Positions 23,733 through 34,518 are shown, counted from the first letter of the stretch. The stretch: DNA of 64,000 nt from Gammaproteobacteria bacterium (GCA_024640985.1 JAHEDY010000011.1:1-64000), one strand, 5' to 3'. Numbers and translations: made by a program. Notes: generated by a model not told the origin, from the sequence alone.

Positions 23733-23772
23733 ATCGGACGTTTAAGAACCATCTAGGGATAGCCCACCATCC

Positions 23773-26391
23773 ATGTCAGATTCGGCACGCGAAATTTTAC
23801 CCATCAATATTGAAGACGAACTCAAAAACAGTTACCTCGACTATGCAATGAGTGTCATTGTCGGTCGAGCACTACCTGACGTGCGTGACGGCTTGAAGCC
23901 TGTGCATCGGCGGGTGCTTTTTGCACAGAGTGAATTAAGTAATAATTGGAATGCAGCCTATAAGAAATCGGCTCGCGTTGTCGGCGATGTGATCGGTAAG
24001 TATCACCCACATGGGGACTCGGCGGTTTACGACACGATTGTCCGTCTAGCGCAGCCTTTTTCGATGCGTTACCCCCTGATTGATGGTCAAGGGAACTTCG
24101 GGTCGGTGGATGGCGACCGTGCTGCAGCCATGCGATACACAGAAATTCGGATGGAGCGGATTGCTCACGAGTTGCTGGCTGATTTGGATAAAGACACCGT
24201 TGATTATGTGCCGAACTACGACGGAACCGAAAAAATCCCGGATGTGCTTCCCACGAAGATCCCGAATTTATTGGTGAATGGATCGGCGGGTATCGCCGTT
24301 GGCATGGCGACCAATATTCCGCCGCATAACCTAACCGAAGTGATCAATGGATGTCTGGCGTATCTCGACGACTCGAGTGTGTCGATTGATGATTTGATGG
24401 CTTTTATTCCGGCGCCTGATTTCCCAACCGGAGCCTTGATCAACGGACTCGAAGGGCTTCGTGAGGCGTATTCGACAGGCCGTGGCCGAGTCATTATGCG
24501 CTCGAAATTCCATATCGAAGGCGAGGATAAGAAAACCATCGTCTTTACTGAAATTCCTTATCAGGTCAACAAAGCGCGCGTCATTGAGAAGATCGCTGAG
24601 TTGGTGAAAGAGAAAAAGATCGAGGGCATCACCGAGCTGCGTGATGAGTCCGACAAAGAAGGGATGCGGATTGTGATTGATCTGCGTCGAGGTGAGACGC
24701 CAGAAGTGATCGTCAACAACCTGTTCAGTCAAACGCAGTTGCAATCGAGTTTCGGGATCAACATGGTGGCCTTGGTTGATGGGCAGCCAAAAACCTTGAA
24801 TCTGAAAGACATGTTGTCTTGCTTTATTCGTCACCGCCGTGAAGTGGTGACGCGTAGGACCCTATTTGAACTGAGAAAAGCGCGTGAGCGTGGCCATATT
24901 TTGGAAGGCCAGGCTGTTGCCTTGGCGAATATTGATCCCGTGATTGAGCTGATTAAGTCATCCGCCAATGCGCAGGTCGCAAAAGAGCGGTTGATTGCGA
25001 CATCTTGGGCTCCTGGATCTGTGACAGACATGCTTGAGCGTGCAGGTACTGGTGGAATTCGTCCAGATGATCTCCCCGATGGATTTGGATTGGTGGACGG
25101 TCAATATCACTTAAGTCCTCAGCAAGCCCAGGCCATTTTGGATTTGCGTCTGCATCGACTGACGGGGCTTGAAATTGAGAAGTTACTCGAGGAATACGGC
25201 TCTATCCTCGAGGATATTGCAGAGCGTGAGGCGATCTTGGCAGATTCGACTAAGTTGACTGCTGTGATTCGTGAAGAGTTGGAAGCCGTGCGTAATCAGT
25301 ACGGGGACGCACGTCGCTCTGAAATTATCGAGTCACATCTGTCGTTGTCGACTGAGGATTTGATCCCGCGTGAAGACATGGTGGTCACCTTTTCGAAAAC
25401 GGGTTATGCCAAAACCCAACCCTTGACGTCCTATCAATCTCAGCGTCGAGGCGGCCGGGGTAAGAGCGCCACCAATCTCAAAGATGAAGATGTGGTTGAT
25501 CTGCTGTTGGTTGCCAATTCGCATGACACCTTATTGTTATTCACTGATACCGGCCGTTTGCACTGGTTGAAGGTGTATGAGATTCCGCAGGCGTCACGGA
25601 ATGCTCGAGGTAAGCCAATTGTCAATATGATCGACGCATTGGAAGGCGGTGGTCGTGTCACAGCAGTCTTACCTTTGGGCGAAGACGATCGGGGTGAAGG
25701 TCGTTATGTGTTCATGGCGACAGCCCGCGGTACGGTCAAAAAGGTACCACTGGAGCGCTTTGCGCGCCCACGTGCGTCGGGGATTCGAGCCATTGAATTT
25801 AATGAAGATGATACGTTAATCGGCGCCTCGATTACTGATGGCACGCGAGATATTGTGCTGGTGAATTCCAACGGTAAAGTGACGCGATTTGTTGAGACTG
25901 AAGTTCGTCCCATGGGTCGCGAAGCGCGCGGTGTGCGCGGAATCCGATTGAAGGAAACTGGAGAGTCAGTCGTAGCGATGATCGTTGCTGATGACGAGGC
26001 GACACTCCTTCTGGCCTGCGAAAACGGATATGGCAAACGCACCTTAGTCAGCGAATTTCCGTGTAAGGGTCGTGGTGCGATGGGTGTGATTGGAATTCAG
26101 ACATCTGATCGGAATGGCGCTGTTGTTGGTGCCGCGCAGGTAATTGATGACGATGATCTGTTATTGATTACCAACGGTGGAACCATGGTTCGCACGCCTT
26201 GCCAGGATATTTCAGTGCTTGGCCGAAATACCCAAGGTGTGACTCTGATCCGTTTGACCGATGGTGAGCAATTGGTTCGAGTGGACGCAGTTGCTGAGCC
26301 CCCAGTAGATCCGTTGTCCGAGAGCGACACAGACGATGCTGAGATCATCGATGGGTCTGGCGTGGAGATGGATGATGAGTCGGCCGATTAA
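23773..26391 (+). CDS. gyrA: DNA gyrase subunit A
   Basis: GyrA carries the DNA breakage-reunion and wrapping domains of gyrase. The 872-residue protein has the catalytic tyrosine in [10 protein letters not shown] (Tyr122) and beta-pinwheel repeats in the C-terminal half, including the GyrA box QRRGGRGK. The quinolone-resistance region reads [13 protein letters not shown], with Ser83 and Asp87 in E. coli numbering, which is the wild-type state. The acidic tail ([19 protein letters not shown]) overlaps the start of serC. Confidence 0.97.
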   Translation: MSDSAREILPINIEDELKNSYLDYAMSVIVGRALPDVRDGLKPVHRRVLFAQSELSNNWNAAYKKSARVVGDVIGKYHPHGDSAVYDTIVRLAQPFSMRYPLIDGQGNFGSVDGDRAAAMRYTEIRMERIAHELLADLDKDTVDYVPNYDGTEKIPDVLPTKIPNLLVNGSAGIAVGMATNIPPHNLTEVINGCLAYLDDSSVSIDDLMAFIPAPDFPTGALINGLEGLREAYSTGRGRVIMRSKFHIEGEDKKTIVFTEIPYQVNKARVIEKIAELVKEKKIEGITELRDESDKEGMRIVIDLRRGETPEVIVNNLFSQTQLQSSFGINMVALVDGQPKTLNLKDMLSCFIRHRREVVTRRTLFELRKARERGHILEGQAVALANIDPVIELIKSSANAQVAKERLIATSWAPGSVTDMLERAGTGGIRPDDLPDGFGLVDGQYHLSPQQAQAILDLRLHRLTGLEIEKLLEEYGSILEDIAEREAILADSTKLTAVIREELEAVRNQYGDARRSEIIESHLSLSTEDLIPREDMVVTFSKTGYAKTQPLTSYQSQRRGGRGKSATNLKDEDVVDLLLVANSHDTLLLFTDTGRLHWLKVYEIPQASRNARGKPIVNMIDALEGGGRVTAVLPLGEDDRGEGRYVFMATARGTVKKVPLERFARPRASGIRAIEFNEDDTLIGASITDGTRDIVLVNSNGKVTRFVETEVRPMGREARGVRGIRLKETGESVVAMIVADDEATLLLACENGYGKRTLVSEFPCKGRGAMGVIGIQTSDRNGAVVGAAQVIDDDDLLLITNGGTMVRTPCQDISVLGRNTQGVTLIRLTDGEQLVRVDAVAEPPVDPLSESDTDDAEIIDGSGVEMDDESAD

Positions 26392-27457
26392 TTTCTGTTC
26401 TGGTCCGGCGGCACTGCCGCTGCCGGTGCTTGAGCGGATTCAGGCAGAACTTCCCGATTTTCAGGGCTCTGGTGTATCGGTGATGGAACATTCGCATCGA
26501 GACCGCTTAATTGTGCGTTTGTTTGAAGAGACTGAAGCACAGTTGAAAACGCTATTGGGTGTGGGTGACACCTACCGTGTGTTGTTTTTGCCTGGCGGTG
26601 CAACACTTCAGTTTTCTCAAGTCCCGATGAATTTGTTAAATCCGGGCGATACGGCCGCCTATGTCACAACCGGGGCTTGGTCGCAGAAGGCCATGAAAGA
26701 GGCTCAAAAGTATGCGTCTCCAGTCGAGGTGGCGAGTGCGATAGACACGAACTTCACCACCATGCCCCATCCTGATTCATGGCAGATTCCAGAAGCGTCA
26801 AAGTATCTGCATATCTGCACCAACGAGACCATTCACGGCGTTGAATGGTTTGGTTCGCTAGCAGGTGTTGAGCTTCCTGTGGTTGCCGATATGTCTTCGC
26901 ATTTGTTATCGCGTTCGATGCCAATTCAAGAGTTCGATCTGATTTATGCGGGTGCTCAGAAGAACTTAGGAACCGCAGGCGTCACCATTGTGTTGGTGAA
27001 GACCGAATTACTGGGAGAATGCCAGAGCACAACTCCGAGTCTGATGGACTATCGTCAACAAATCGCTAGCGACTCGATGGTCAACACACCTCCTGTCTAT
27101 CCGGTGTGGGTTCTATCCTTGGTTCTTCAGTGGCTCAACTCGATCGGTGGTGTGGATGCGGTTGAGGCATTGAATCGGAAAAAGGCCGCCAGCTTGTACC
27201 AGGTCATTGACGACAGTGCCTTCTACCACAACCCGGTCGCATTGGATTGTCGCAGTCTGATGAATATTCCGTTTGTGCTCGCTGATGCCAACCTTGATGG
27301 GCGATTCGTCGAGCAATCGATCAAAGAGGGGTTGTTGAACTTGAAAGGTCACCGCAGTGTGGGTGGCATGCGGGCATCGATCTACAATGCCATTACGCAA
27401 ACGGAAGTTGATACCTTGATTGCTTTTATGCGCGAGTTTGAGAGGACAGCGGCGTGA
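26375..27457 (+). CDS. serC: Phosphoserine aminotransferase
   Basis: SerC makes phosphoserine from 3-phosphohydroxypyruvate and also acts in pyridoxal phosphate synthesis. The protein of about 360 residues has the N-terminus [15 protein letters not shown], the PLP-binding lysine in YAGAQKNLG, and the C-terminal [16 protein letters not shown] place the start at 26375 because a GGAG at 26364-26367 has proper spacing; the track start at 26336 is inside gyrA. It overlaps gyrA by 17 bp and pheA by 4 bp. Confidence 0.94.
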   Translation: MSRPINFCSGPAALPLPVLERIQAELPDFQGSGVSVMEHSHRDRLIVRLFEETEAQLKTLLGVGDTYRVLFLPGGATLQFSQVPMNLLNPGDTAAYVTTGAWSQKAMKEAQKYASPVEVASAIDTNFTTMPHPDSWQIPEASKYLHICTNETIHGVEWFGSLAGVELPVVADMSSHLLSRSMPIQEFDLIYAGAQKNLGTAGVTIVLVKTELLGECQSTTPSLMDYRQQIASDSMVNTPPVYPVWVLSLVLQWLNSIGGVDAVEALNRKKAASLYQVIDDSAFYHNPVALDCRSLMNIPFVLADANLDGRFVEQSIKEGLLNLKGHRSVGGMRASIYNAITQTEVDTLIAFMREFERTAA

Positions 27458-28563
27458 GTGACAATCCGGAACTCTTGAAAATTCGGGAAGAAATTGATGC
27501 GATTGATCAACAAATCCAGACTTTGATTAATGCGCGAGCCGACTGCGCGATGCGAGTGGCTGAAGTGAAGCAAGCGGAAATGGCCAAGACCGGTGAGGCA
27601 CCGGTCTATTACCGTCCTGAGCGTGAAGCACAAGTGCTGGCCCGGGTAATGGAGCGTAATGAAGGCCCTCTGCCGAAAGAGGAAGTGGCTCGAATTTTTC
27701 GCGAAATCATGTCCGGTTGTTTGGCTCTCGAACGGCCTCTGGCTGTGGGATATTTGGGCCCGATTGGGACCTTTACGGAAGCGGCTGCATTAAAACACTT
27801 TGGTCATGCCGTCGATACGCGACCGTTGACGACGATTTCAGAGGTGTTCCGGGATGTGGATGCTGGAAATCTCGATTACGGCGTGGTGCCGATTGAGAAT
27901 TCAACCGAAGGGATGGTCACCCACACCTTGGAATGTTTCTTGGATTCACCGCTGGTGATTTGTGGTGAAGTGGAAATGCGGATCCATCAAGCACTCATGG
28001 TCAAGCCCGGCCTCGATGTCAGTAGCATTCAGACCGTTTACTCCCATCAACAAAGTTTAGCGCAATGTCGTTTGTGGCTCGATGCGAACTTGCCGAGTGC
28101 GGAGCGCAAGACAGTTTCTTCCAATGCTGAGGCGGCTCGCCTGGTATCAGAATCGCAGATCAATGATGGTTTGGCGGCTGTTGCCGGAGAACGAGCGGCA
28201 GAGACCTATGGATTATCGACTGTGGCGGGATCGATTGAAGATCGTCCGGATAACACCACGCGCTTTTTAGTGATCGGTAAGCAATCGACGGAACCTTCTG
28301 GGCGAGATAAGACGTCACTGATTGTTTCAGTCAAAAATGAACCCGGAGCCCTGTATCGGCTTCTTGAGCCGTTCGAGCGTCATGGTATCGATATGACGCG
28401 ATTGGAATCTCGTCCATCGCACTCTGGTATTTGGTCCTATCGGTTTTTTATCGACTTTCAGGGACACGCTGATGATCAGGCGGTACAGATCTTCCTCGAT
28501 GAGATTCGGGCACAATCAGCGGAGCTTAAGATCTTGGGCTCTTACCCAAGAGCGGTTTTATGA
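27454..28563 (+). CDS. pheA: Bifunctional chorismate mutase/prephenate dehydratase
   Basis: PheA converts chorismate to prephenate and on to phenylpyruvate. The 369-residue protein has an AroQ chorismate mutase domain (about residues 1-90, LLKIREEIDAIDQQIQTLIN), a prephenate dehydratase domain (about 95-275, GYLGPIGTFTEAAA and VPIENSTEGMV), and an ACT domain for phenylalanine feedback (GALYRLLEPF and LESRPSH). It starts with GTG and overlaps its neighbours by 4 bp. Confidence 0.96.
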   Translation: MSDNPELLKIREEIDAIDQQIQTLINARADCAMRVAEVKQAEMAKTGEAPVYYRPEREAQVLARVMERNEGPLPKEEVARIFREIMSGCLALERPLAVGYLGPIGTFTEAAALKHFGHAVDTRPLTTISEVFRDVDAGNLDYGVVPIENSTEGMVTHTLECFLDSPLVICGEVEMRIHQALMVKPGLDVSSIQTVYSHQQSLAQCRLWLDANLPSAERKTVSSNAEAARLVSESQINDGLAAVAGERAAETYGLSTVAGSIEDRPDNTTRFLVIGKQSTEPSGRDKTSLIVSVKNEPGALYRLLEPFERHGIDMTRLESRPSHSGIWSYRFFIDFQGHADDQAVQIFLDEIRAQSAELKILGSYPRAVL

Positions 28564-30770
28564 AACGACTGACGGTCATCGGTCTTGGCTTGATCGGTGC
28601 TTCTTGCTGTGCGGCGCTGAAAAAACGTTCGACAGAATGGCTGATTTCAGGCTACTCACGGACTGAAGCAACGCGTCAACAAGCGCTTGCGAAGGGTCTC
28701 ATTGATCAAAGTTTTGATAGGATTAGTGATGCTGTCGCGGACGCTGACTTGGTTCTGATTGCCGTTCCAATGGGACAATTTTTACCCGTCGTCAAAGCGG
28801 TGAGTGAAGCGCGTCCGAGTCACTCTGTGGTGACAGATGCTGGATCGACCAAAGGCAGTGTGATTCGTGATTTAGCAACAGTATACGGAACCACGCCGTC
28901 TTGGTTTGTACCGGGTCATCCAATCGCTGGGAGCGAACAAAGTGGTGTTGATGCCGCCAATCCTGACTTGTATGTTGATCATCAAGTCATCCTGACCCCG
29001 GATGCGCAAACCGCAGTCGATGCCATTGACCTGGTGTCCGCATTTTGGTCGAGCCTCGGTGCCTCGGTCTCAACCATGGATGTCGAGCGGCATGATGAGG
29101 TGCTGGCCTTAACCAGTCATCTCCCGCACGTCTTAGCGTTCAATTTGGTGCATGCCTTGTCTGATGACGATGAGCATCTTGAGATTTTCCGCTACGCGGC
29201 CGGTGGGTTTAGGGACTTCACCCGGGTTGCGGCGAGCGATCCAACCATGTGGCGAGACATCAGCCTCGCCAATCGCGAGGCGATTCTTGGTGGCATTGAT
29301 CGTTTTGCTGAGCGGTTGGGTGAGATGCGTCAAGCCATTGCATCAGGCGATGGAGAGTGGTTGATGCGAAGTTTTGAAAGGGCGCGAACGGCTCGTAAAT
29401 TATTTTCCTCATTAACTGATCAAGGAGTTCATCCGGTGACGGATACCCATCCTTCTGTTTTTACAATCACTGAAGCTCAACAGGGAATTCATGGAACGAT
29501 TCGTGTCCCTGGTGATAAGTCCATTTCACATCGCTCGATTATGCTTGGAGCTCTGGCTGATGGTGTGACCACCGTTGATGGATTTCTGGAAGGAGAGGAT
29601 GCCATCGCCACTGTTCAGGCGTTTAGGGACATGGGTGTGCAGATCGATGGGCCGAATGAAGGACGAGTGACGGTGCATGGTGTTGGTCGGGATGGACTGA
29701 AGGCTCCGGCAGCGCCTCTGTATATGGGTAACTCGGGAACATCGATGCGCCTCTTGTCGGGTATTTTAGCCGGGCAGTCGTTTGACTCTGAACTCACGGG
29801 TGATGCTTCGCTATCTCGGCGTCCAATGCGGCGGGTCAGTGATCCGCTGTCGCGATTGGGTGCGGTGATTCAAACCTCTGAGGATGGGACGCCACCGGTT
29901 CAAATTTCCGGTGGCCATCCCCTCAAGGGCTGTCATAGCGAGATGCAGGTGGCGAGCGCTCAAGTCAAATCGGCGTTGTTACTGGCTGGACTCTACGCTG
30001 ATGGCGAAACCAGTGTGACTGAGCCTGCACCCACCCGGGACCATACGGAACGGATGCTTCAGGGATTTGGATATCCGGTCAAACGAGATGGGGCGACCGC
30101 ATCAGTGGTTGGCGGAGGTCGTCTGACAGCCTGTCATATTGACGTGCCTTCTGATATTTCCTCAGCGGCTTTTTTCTTGGTGGCCGCATCCATTGTTCCA
30201 GGATCAGATTTGACGTTATCGCACGTGGGAATCAATCCCACTCGAGTGGGGATCCTTGAAATTTTGAAATTAATGGGTGCCAAGATCGAGGTGTTGAATG
30301 CTCGCGAAGTTGGTGGTGAGCCAGTAGCGGATTTGCGTGTGCGTTATGCACCACTGCGTGGCATTGACGTTCCTGAGGCGTTGGTTCCTCTTGCGATTGA
30401 TGAATTTCCTGTGTTGTTTGTTGCCGCTTGTTGTGCGAAGGGGCAAACCCGTGTGACGGGCGCTGAAGAACTGCGGGTGAAAGAGTCTGACCGAATTCAA
30501 AGCATGGTCGATGGATTAAGTGCCTTGGGTGTTGTCATTGAGGGAACCCCCGATGGCGCAATGATCCAGGGTGGTGGACCGGATTTCCGGTTTGCAGGGG
30601 GTTCGGTTGAGGCTCACGAGGATCATCGAATTGCAATGGCGTTCAGTGTCGCCGGTCTCATGAGTTGCGAGCCGATTGTCGTCAACGACTGTGCGAACGT
30701 CGCCACAAGTTTTCCAAATTTTGTGGGTCTTGCTCGTGAGACTGGTTTTCCGTTGACTGTATCGCCGTGA
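28560..30770 (+). CDS. tyrA-aroA: Fused prephenate dehydrogenase / 3-phosphoshikimate 1-carboxyvinyltransferase
   Basis: This 736-residue protein joins two enzymes. Residues 1 to about 285 form a TyrA-type dehydrogenase with the NAD motif GLGLIGASCCAAL and the catalytic-region PGHPIAGSEQSG. Residues about 293-736 form EPSP synthase (AroA), with GDKSISHRSIMLGALADG, MGNSGTSMRLLSG, RDHTERML and KESDRIQSM. The fusion catalyses steps on either side of chorismate. Related fusions occur in pseudomonads and other gammaproteobacteria. No hisC lies between pheA and this gene. It overlaps pheA and cmk by 4 bp each. Confidence 0.95.
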   Translation: MKRLTVIGLGLIGASCCAALKKRSTEWLISGYSRTEATRQQALAKGLIDQSFDRISDAVADADLVLIAVPMGQFLPVVKAVSEARPSHSVVTDAGSTKGSVIRDLATVYGTTPSWFVPGHPIAGSEQSGVDAANPDLYVDHQVILTPDAQTAVDAIDLVSAFWSSLGASVSTMDVERHDEVLALTSHLPHVLAFNLVHALSDDDEHLEIFRYAAGGFRDFTRVAASDPTMWRDISLANREAILGGIDRFAERLGEMRQAIASGDGEWLMRSFERARTARKLFSSLTDQGVHPVTDTHPSVFTITEAQQGIHGTIRVPGDKSISHRSIMLGALADGVTTVDGFLEGEDAIATVQAFRDMGVQIDGPNEGRVTVHGVGRDGLKAPAAPLYMGNSGTSMRLLSGILAGQSFDSELTGDASLSRRPMRRVSDPLSRLGAVIQTSEDGTPPVQISGGHPLKGCHSEMQVASAQVKSALLLAGLYADGETSVTEPAPTRDHTERMLQGFGYPVKRDGATASVVGGGRLTACHIDVPSDISSAAFFLVAASIVPGSDLTLSHVGINPTRVGILEILKLMGAKIEVLNAREVGGEPVADLRVRYAPLRGIDVPEALVPLAIDEFPVLFVAACCAKGQTRVTGAEELRVKESDRIQSMVDGLSALGVVIEGTPDGAMIQGGGPDFRFAGGSVEAHEDHRIAMAFSVAGLMSCEPIVVNDCANVATSFPNFVGLARETGFPLTVSP

Positions 30771-31444
30771 CTGCGCCTGTCGTCACCATTGATGGCCCGA
30801 GTGGAGCTGGAAAAGGTACGGTTGCACGATGCATCGCGCTGGAACTCGGTTTTCACTTACTGGATTCAGGTGCTATTTATCGCATTCTCGGTCTGGCAGC
30901 GACCGAGAATCGGATTGCATTTGATGACATTCCATCGCTTGTGGAGCTCGCAAATTCACTCGAATTAGGCTTTCCCTACGATAATCATCACACCGATGTC
31001 ATGCTTAATGGTGTGTCGGTGGGCCGGAAATTGAGGACCCAAATGGTTGCTGATGCCGCCAGCCAAGTGGCGATTCATCCACCGGTCCGTAGTGCACTGA
31101 TGGATCTCCAGCGCCGTCAGGCAAGGCCTCCGGGTCTTGTTGGAGATGGCCGAGACCTTGGCACCATTGTTTTTCCAGACGCCGAATTAAAGATTTTTTT
31201 GGATGCCAGTGTCGAGGTTCGCGCAGAGCGTCGATATTTAGAATTAATTGAGTCTGGTCAAATAGTTGAGCGTTCCGTTATACTACGCGACCTCGAAATT
31301 CGGGACGTCCGAGATCGAACGCGTCCAGTCGCACCCCTAGTGCCGGCAGCAGATGCGTACGTGATTGATAGTTCAGAGAAAACTGTAGCCGATGTGGTTG
31401 CAGAAACACGAGACCTGTGTCGCGCCAAAGGCTTGATTCAGTAA
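30767..31444 (+). CDS. cmk: Cytidylate kinase
   Basis: Cmk phosphorylates CMP and dCMP. The 225-residue protein has the P-loop IDGPSGAGKGTVAR near residue 8, the HLLDSGAIYRILGLAA segment and GDGRDLGTIVFPDA, all standard for the family. It starts with GTG overlapping the aroA end by 4 bp. The order aroA-cmk-rpsA is conserved widely in gammaproteobacteria. Confidence 0.96.
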   Translation: MTAPVVTIDGPSGAGKGTVARCIALELGFHLLDSGAIYRILGLAATENRIAFDDIPSLVELANSLELGFPYDNHHTDVMLNGVSVGRKLRTQMVADAASQVAIHPPVRSALMDLQRRQARPPGLVGDGRDLGTIVFPDAELKIFLDASVEVRAERRYLELIESGQIVERSVILRDLEIRDVRDRTRPVAPLVPAADAYVIDSSEKTVADVVAETRDLCRAKGLIQ

Positions 31445-31451
31445 ATGTCAG

Positions 31452-31489
31452 ATTTCAGTGGTGACATCAGCAAGAAAGCTCACTGAAAT
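31452..31489 (+). promoter_or_regulatory. Inverted repeat in the rpsA leader
   Basis: ATTTCAGTG (31452-31460) and CACTGAAAT (31481-31489) form a perfect 9-bp inverted repeat separated by 20 nt, in the cmk-rpsA gap. It has no U-tract, so it is probably not a simple terminator. In E. coli the rpsA leader folds into hairpins used for S1 autoregulation; a similar role here is an inference. Confidence 0.5.
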
Positions 31490-31554
31490 GAAAAACCAAC
31501 TCCGTTTGAGCTGATCAGACGGACGGCGTGAAGCCGAAAAAATAGGATAGATGA

Positions 31555-33240
31555 ATGAGCGAAACTTTCGCAGAACTCTTTGAACAGAGTCTTAACGACA
31601 TCGATATGACTCCTGGCGCCATTGTTGACGCCACCGTTGTCGCCATCGAACCAGACTTCGTGATTGTCAACGCAGGTCTGAAATCTGAGGGAGCGATCCC
31701 GAGATCACAATTCATGAACGAATCCGGGGAATTGGCTATCGCTATTGGCGATTCAGTCAAGGTTGCCTTGGATGCGGTTGAAGACGGTTTTGGTGCCACA
31801 CGCCTGTCTCGCGAAAAAGCGAAGCGTGCAGAAGCGTGGATCGATCTTGAGAAAGCGCATGAAGAGACTGCGGTCGTCATGGGAATCATCAACGGCAAGG
31901 TCAAGGGTGGTTTCACTGTCGATCTCGCCGGAATCCGAGCGTTCCTGCCGGGATCCTTGGTTGATGTCCGTCCCGTGCGTGATGTCGCTCATTTAGAAGG
32001 CAAAGAACTCGAATTTAAGGTGATCAAGCTGGATCAGCGCCGGAACAACGTCGTTGTCTCGCGTCGTGCTGTCCTTGAGCAAGAGAACTCAGAAGAGCGG
32101 GAAGCATTGCTTGAGAATCTGGTTGAAGGCCAGGCTGTGAAGGGTATCGTGAAGAACCTCACAGATTATGGTGCATTTGTGGACTTAGGTGGTGTCGATG
32201 GCTTGCTGCACATCACTGATATGTCATGGAAGCGCATTAAACATCCATCAGAAGTCGTCGCTGTTGGTGATGAAGTGGATGTGAAGGTATTGAAGTTTGA
32301 CCGTGAGCGTAACCGTGTTTCGCTCGGCTTGAAGCAGCTTGGTGAAGATCCATGGATCGAAATCAAGAATCGTTACCCAGTCAATACACGCGTTAATGCG
32401 CGGATCACAAACCTTACAGATTACGGTTGTTTTGCCGAAATTGAAGAAGGTGTCGAAGGTCTTGTGCACGTGTCTGAAATGGATTGGACCAATAAGAACG
32501 TTCATCCTTCGAAGATTGTGTCTTTGGGTGATGAAGTTGAAGTCATGGTTCTTGATATTGATGAAGAGCGTCGTCGCATTTCACTTGGTATCAAGCAATG
32601 TAAAGTCAATCCATGGGAAGCATTCTCTGCGACACATGCGAAAGGTGGAAAAGTTTCCGGTCCGATTAAGTCGATCACTGATTTCGGCGTTTTCATTGGG
32701 CTTGACGGTGGCATCGATGGCTTGATCCATTTGTCGGATCTTTCGTGGTCAGAGCCAGGTGAAGTTGCGGTTCGTAACTTCAAGAAGGGCGAAGATCTCG
32801 AAGCGGTCATTTTGGCTGTGGATCCAGAGCGTGAGCGCATCTCACTGGGTGTGAAGCAGTTGGAAGAAGACCCAATGGGTGGATTCTTGTCTGGTACCGA
32901 GAAAGGCGCAGTGGTTAAAGGAACTGTGACCGAAGTTGAGCCAAAGCAAGCGATGGTTGATCTTGGTGACGGAGTCGTTGCGATTCTGAAAGCATCAGAA
33001 TTGTCTCGTGATCGTGTCGAAGATGCTCGCAACGTTCTGAACGTTGGCGATGAAATCGAAGCGAAGATTTCGAATGTGGATCGTAAGACGCGCCAGATTT
33101 CATTGTCAGTTCGGGCAATGGAAGAAGCCGAAGAGAAGGAAGCCATGCGTAGCCTGAATGAAGCACCCGCTGAAGAAGGTGATGCTGGTCCTACAACGAT
33201 CGGTGAGCTGATCAAAGCTCAGATGGAAGGCCGAGAGTAA
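31555..33240 (+). CDS. rpsA: 30S ribosomal protein S1
   Basis: S1 binds mRNA leaders and helps initiation on structured or weak ribosome binding sites. The 561-residue protein consists of six S1 (OB-fold) repeats; the later ones show the standard pattern, for example [21 protein letters not shown] and [22 protein letters not shown], shortened as [16 protein letters not shown] and [17 protein letters not shown]. Length is that of normal gammaproteobacterial S1. An AGGA ribosome binding site precedes the ATG. Confidence 0.97.
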   Translation: MSETFAELFEQSLNDIDMTPGAIVDATVVAIEPDFVIVNAGLKSEGAIPRSQFMNESGELAIAIGDSVKVALDAVEDGFGATRLSREKAKRAEAWIDLEKAHEETAVVMGIINGKVKGGFTVDLAGIRAFLPGSLVDVRPVRDVAHLEGKELEFKVIKLDQRRNNVVVSRRAVLEQENSEEREALLENLVEGQAVKGIVKNLTDYGAFVDLGGVDGLLHITDMSWKRIKHPSEVVAVGDEVDVKVLKFDRERNRVSLGLKQLGEDPWIEIKNRYPVNTRVNARITNLTDYGCFAEIEEGVEGLVHVSEMDWTNKNVHPSKIVSLGDEVEVMVLDIDEERRRISLGIKQCKVNPWEAFSATHAKGGKVSGPIKSITDFGVFIGLDGGIDGLIHLSDLSWSEPGEVAVRNFKKGEDLEAVILAVDPERERISLGVKQLEEDPMGGFLSGTEKGAVVKGTVTEVEPKQAMVDLGDGVVAILKASELSRDRVEDARNVLNVGDEIEAKISNVDRKTRQISLSVRAMEEAEEKEAMRSLNEAPAEEGDAGPTTIGELIKAQMEGRE

Positions 33241-33252
33241 TCCGGCAACTGA

Positions 33253-33271
33253 GGCCGGGCGCTGCCCGGCC
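33253..33271 (+). other. GC-rich hairpin between rpsA and ihfB
   Basis: GGCCGGGC (33253-33260) and GCCCGGCC (33264-33271) form a perfect 8-bp stem with a 3-nt loop, 12 bp after the rpsA stop. The following bases are not T-rich, so a classical intrinsic terminator is unlikely. It may protect the rpsA 3' end or attenuate reading into ihfB. Confidence 0.55.
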
Positions 33272-33288
33272 AGACATCGGAAGGTCAT

Positions 33289-33600
33289 ATGTCAGGTATT
33301 ACTAAGTCGATGCTGATTGAACGTATCGCAACACGCTACCCAACATTACCTCCTAAAGATGTGGAATTGGCTGTGAAAGCTATTTTCGATCGCATGAGCC
33401 GACAATTGGTTGAAGGTGGTCGAATTGAGTTACGGGGATTTGGATCCTTCTCCTTACACAAGCGGAAAGCGCGTGTGGGTCGTAATCCAAAGACCGGTGA
33501 GTCAGTGGTTTTGGACTCCAAAGCCGTTCCGCACTTTAAGCCGGGTAAAGAGCTGCGCGAAGCAGTCAACACTGCATTTCTGGAATCCCGGAAAGCATGA
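33289..33600 (+). CDS. ihfB: Integration host factor subunit beta
   Basis: IhfB pairs with IhfA (47029-47334) to bend DNA at specific sites. The 103-residue protein has the HU/IHF fold with [28 protein letters not shown], shortened as [20 protein letters not shown]; the RNPKTGE arm carries the intercalating proline. The position after rpsA is standard in gammaproteobacteria. The gene overlaps lapA by 4 bp. Confidence 0.96.
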   Translation: MSGITKSMLIERIATRYPTLPPKDVELAVKAIFDRMSRQLVEGGRIELRGFGSFSLHKRKARVGRNPKTGESVVLDSKAVPHFKPGKELREAVNTAFLESRKA

Positions 33601-33836
33601 AATTAGTCAAACGACTGGTCACTCTCTTTGGGGTTGTTACCCTGTTAGTGACCGGTTGTGTTCTCTATCTCTTTAATTCAGATCCTGTTGTCATTAATCT
33701 CGTCTGGTTGCAAATTCCTGCGACGAGTCTGGCTGTGGTGTTGATCGCGACGTTTTTCATCGGAGTGGTCATGGGAGCTATTTTTGTGCTGTTGGCGTCG
33801 ATGATGCCCACTAAGCGGAAATCTCTTGATGGCTGA
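33597..33836 (+). CDS. lapA: LapA family inner-membrane protein
   Basis: The 79-residue protein has two membrane spans (about residues 5-25 and 42-66) and the [22 protein letters not shown] pattern of LapA (DUF1049), shortened as [16 protein letters not shown]. LapA in E. coli lies next to lapB (yciM), which controls LpxC turnover in LPS synthesis. Here the gene is followed directly by pyrF and lapB is missing from the site. It overlaps pyrF by 8 bp. Confidence 0.88.
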   Translation: MKLVKRLVTLFGVVTLLVTGCVLYLFNSDPVVINLVWLQIPATSLAVVLIATFFIGVVMGAIFVLLASMMPTKRKSLDG

Positions 33837-34518
33837 TCAACGCATTGTTGTTGCGCTTGATGTGTCAACGACCTCCGAATTAAAGGACTTGGTCGCACAG
33901 ATTCCCAACACGCATTGTCGAGTCAAAATTGGTAAAGAACTCTTTACATCGGTCGGCCCTCTTGCTGTGGACATTTGCCATGCCGCTGGTTTGGACGTTT
34001 TTTTAGATCTGAAATTCCATGACATTCCCAACACCTGTGCGAAAGCGGTCCTTGCAGCGTCGCGCTTGGGGGTTTGGATGACTAATGTGCATTGCGCCGG
34101 TGGGGCCGACATGATGCAAGCGGCTCGGGAGATTCTTGAAGGCCAAGCGCATCGACCTTTACTGATTGGAGTAACAGTACTCACCAGTATGTCTCAACAG
34201 GATTTACAGGAGACAGGTGTTGAACGAGATCTTGAGATTCAGGTGGACCATTTGGCGCGCTTGGCTCAGCAATCGGGTTTGGATGGTGTCGTCTGTTCCG
34301 CTCAAGAAACCCAACGATTACGTCAATCTCTTGGTGATGATTTCTGTCTAGTGACACCAGGAATTCGGCCGAGTTGGTCGGCTCGAGATGATCAAACTCG
34401 AATTGTGACCCCGCACGAAGCGATCAAGAATGGTTCAGATTATTTGGTGATTGGTCGTCCGATCACAGCCTCAGCTGATCCTCAGCAATCGATTGCAAAA
34501 ATTGTCGCCGAACTCTGA
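33829..34518 (+). CDS. pyrF: Orotidine 5'-phosphate decarboxylase
   Basis: PyrF makes UMP in the last step of pyrimidine synthesis. The 229-residue protein has VALDVSTTSEL near the start, the catalytic DLKFHDIPNT motif around residue 59 and the phosphate-binding TPGIRP and VIGRPIT segments. The ATG at 33829 is preferred over the TTG at 33826 in the track. It overlaps lapA by 8 bp. Confidence 0.96.
   Translation: MADQRIVVALDVSTTSELKDLVAQIPNTHCRVKIGKELFTSVGPLAVDICHAAGLDVFLDLKFHDIPNTCAKAVLAASRLGVWMTNVHCAGGADMMQAAREILEGQAHRPLLIGVTVLTSMSQQDLQETGVERDLEIQVDHLARLAQQSGLDGVVCSAQETQRLRQSLGDDFCLVTPGIRPSWSARDDQTRIVTPHEAIKNGSDYLVIGRPITASADPQQSIAKIVAEL

Noticed and set aside
32502-33215. Long antisense ORFs within rpsA and similar ones inside gyrA, topA, ccmB and pheS
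   Set aside because: They are low-complexity or Arg/Ser-rich shadows of strongly conserved genes on the other strand, with no recognisable domain.
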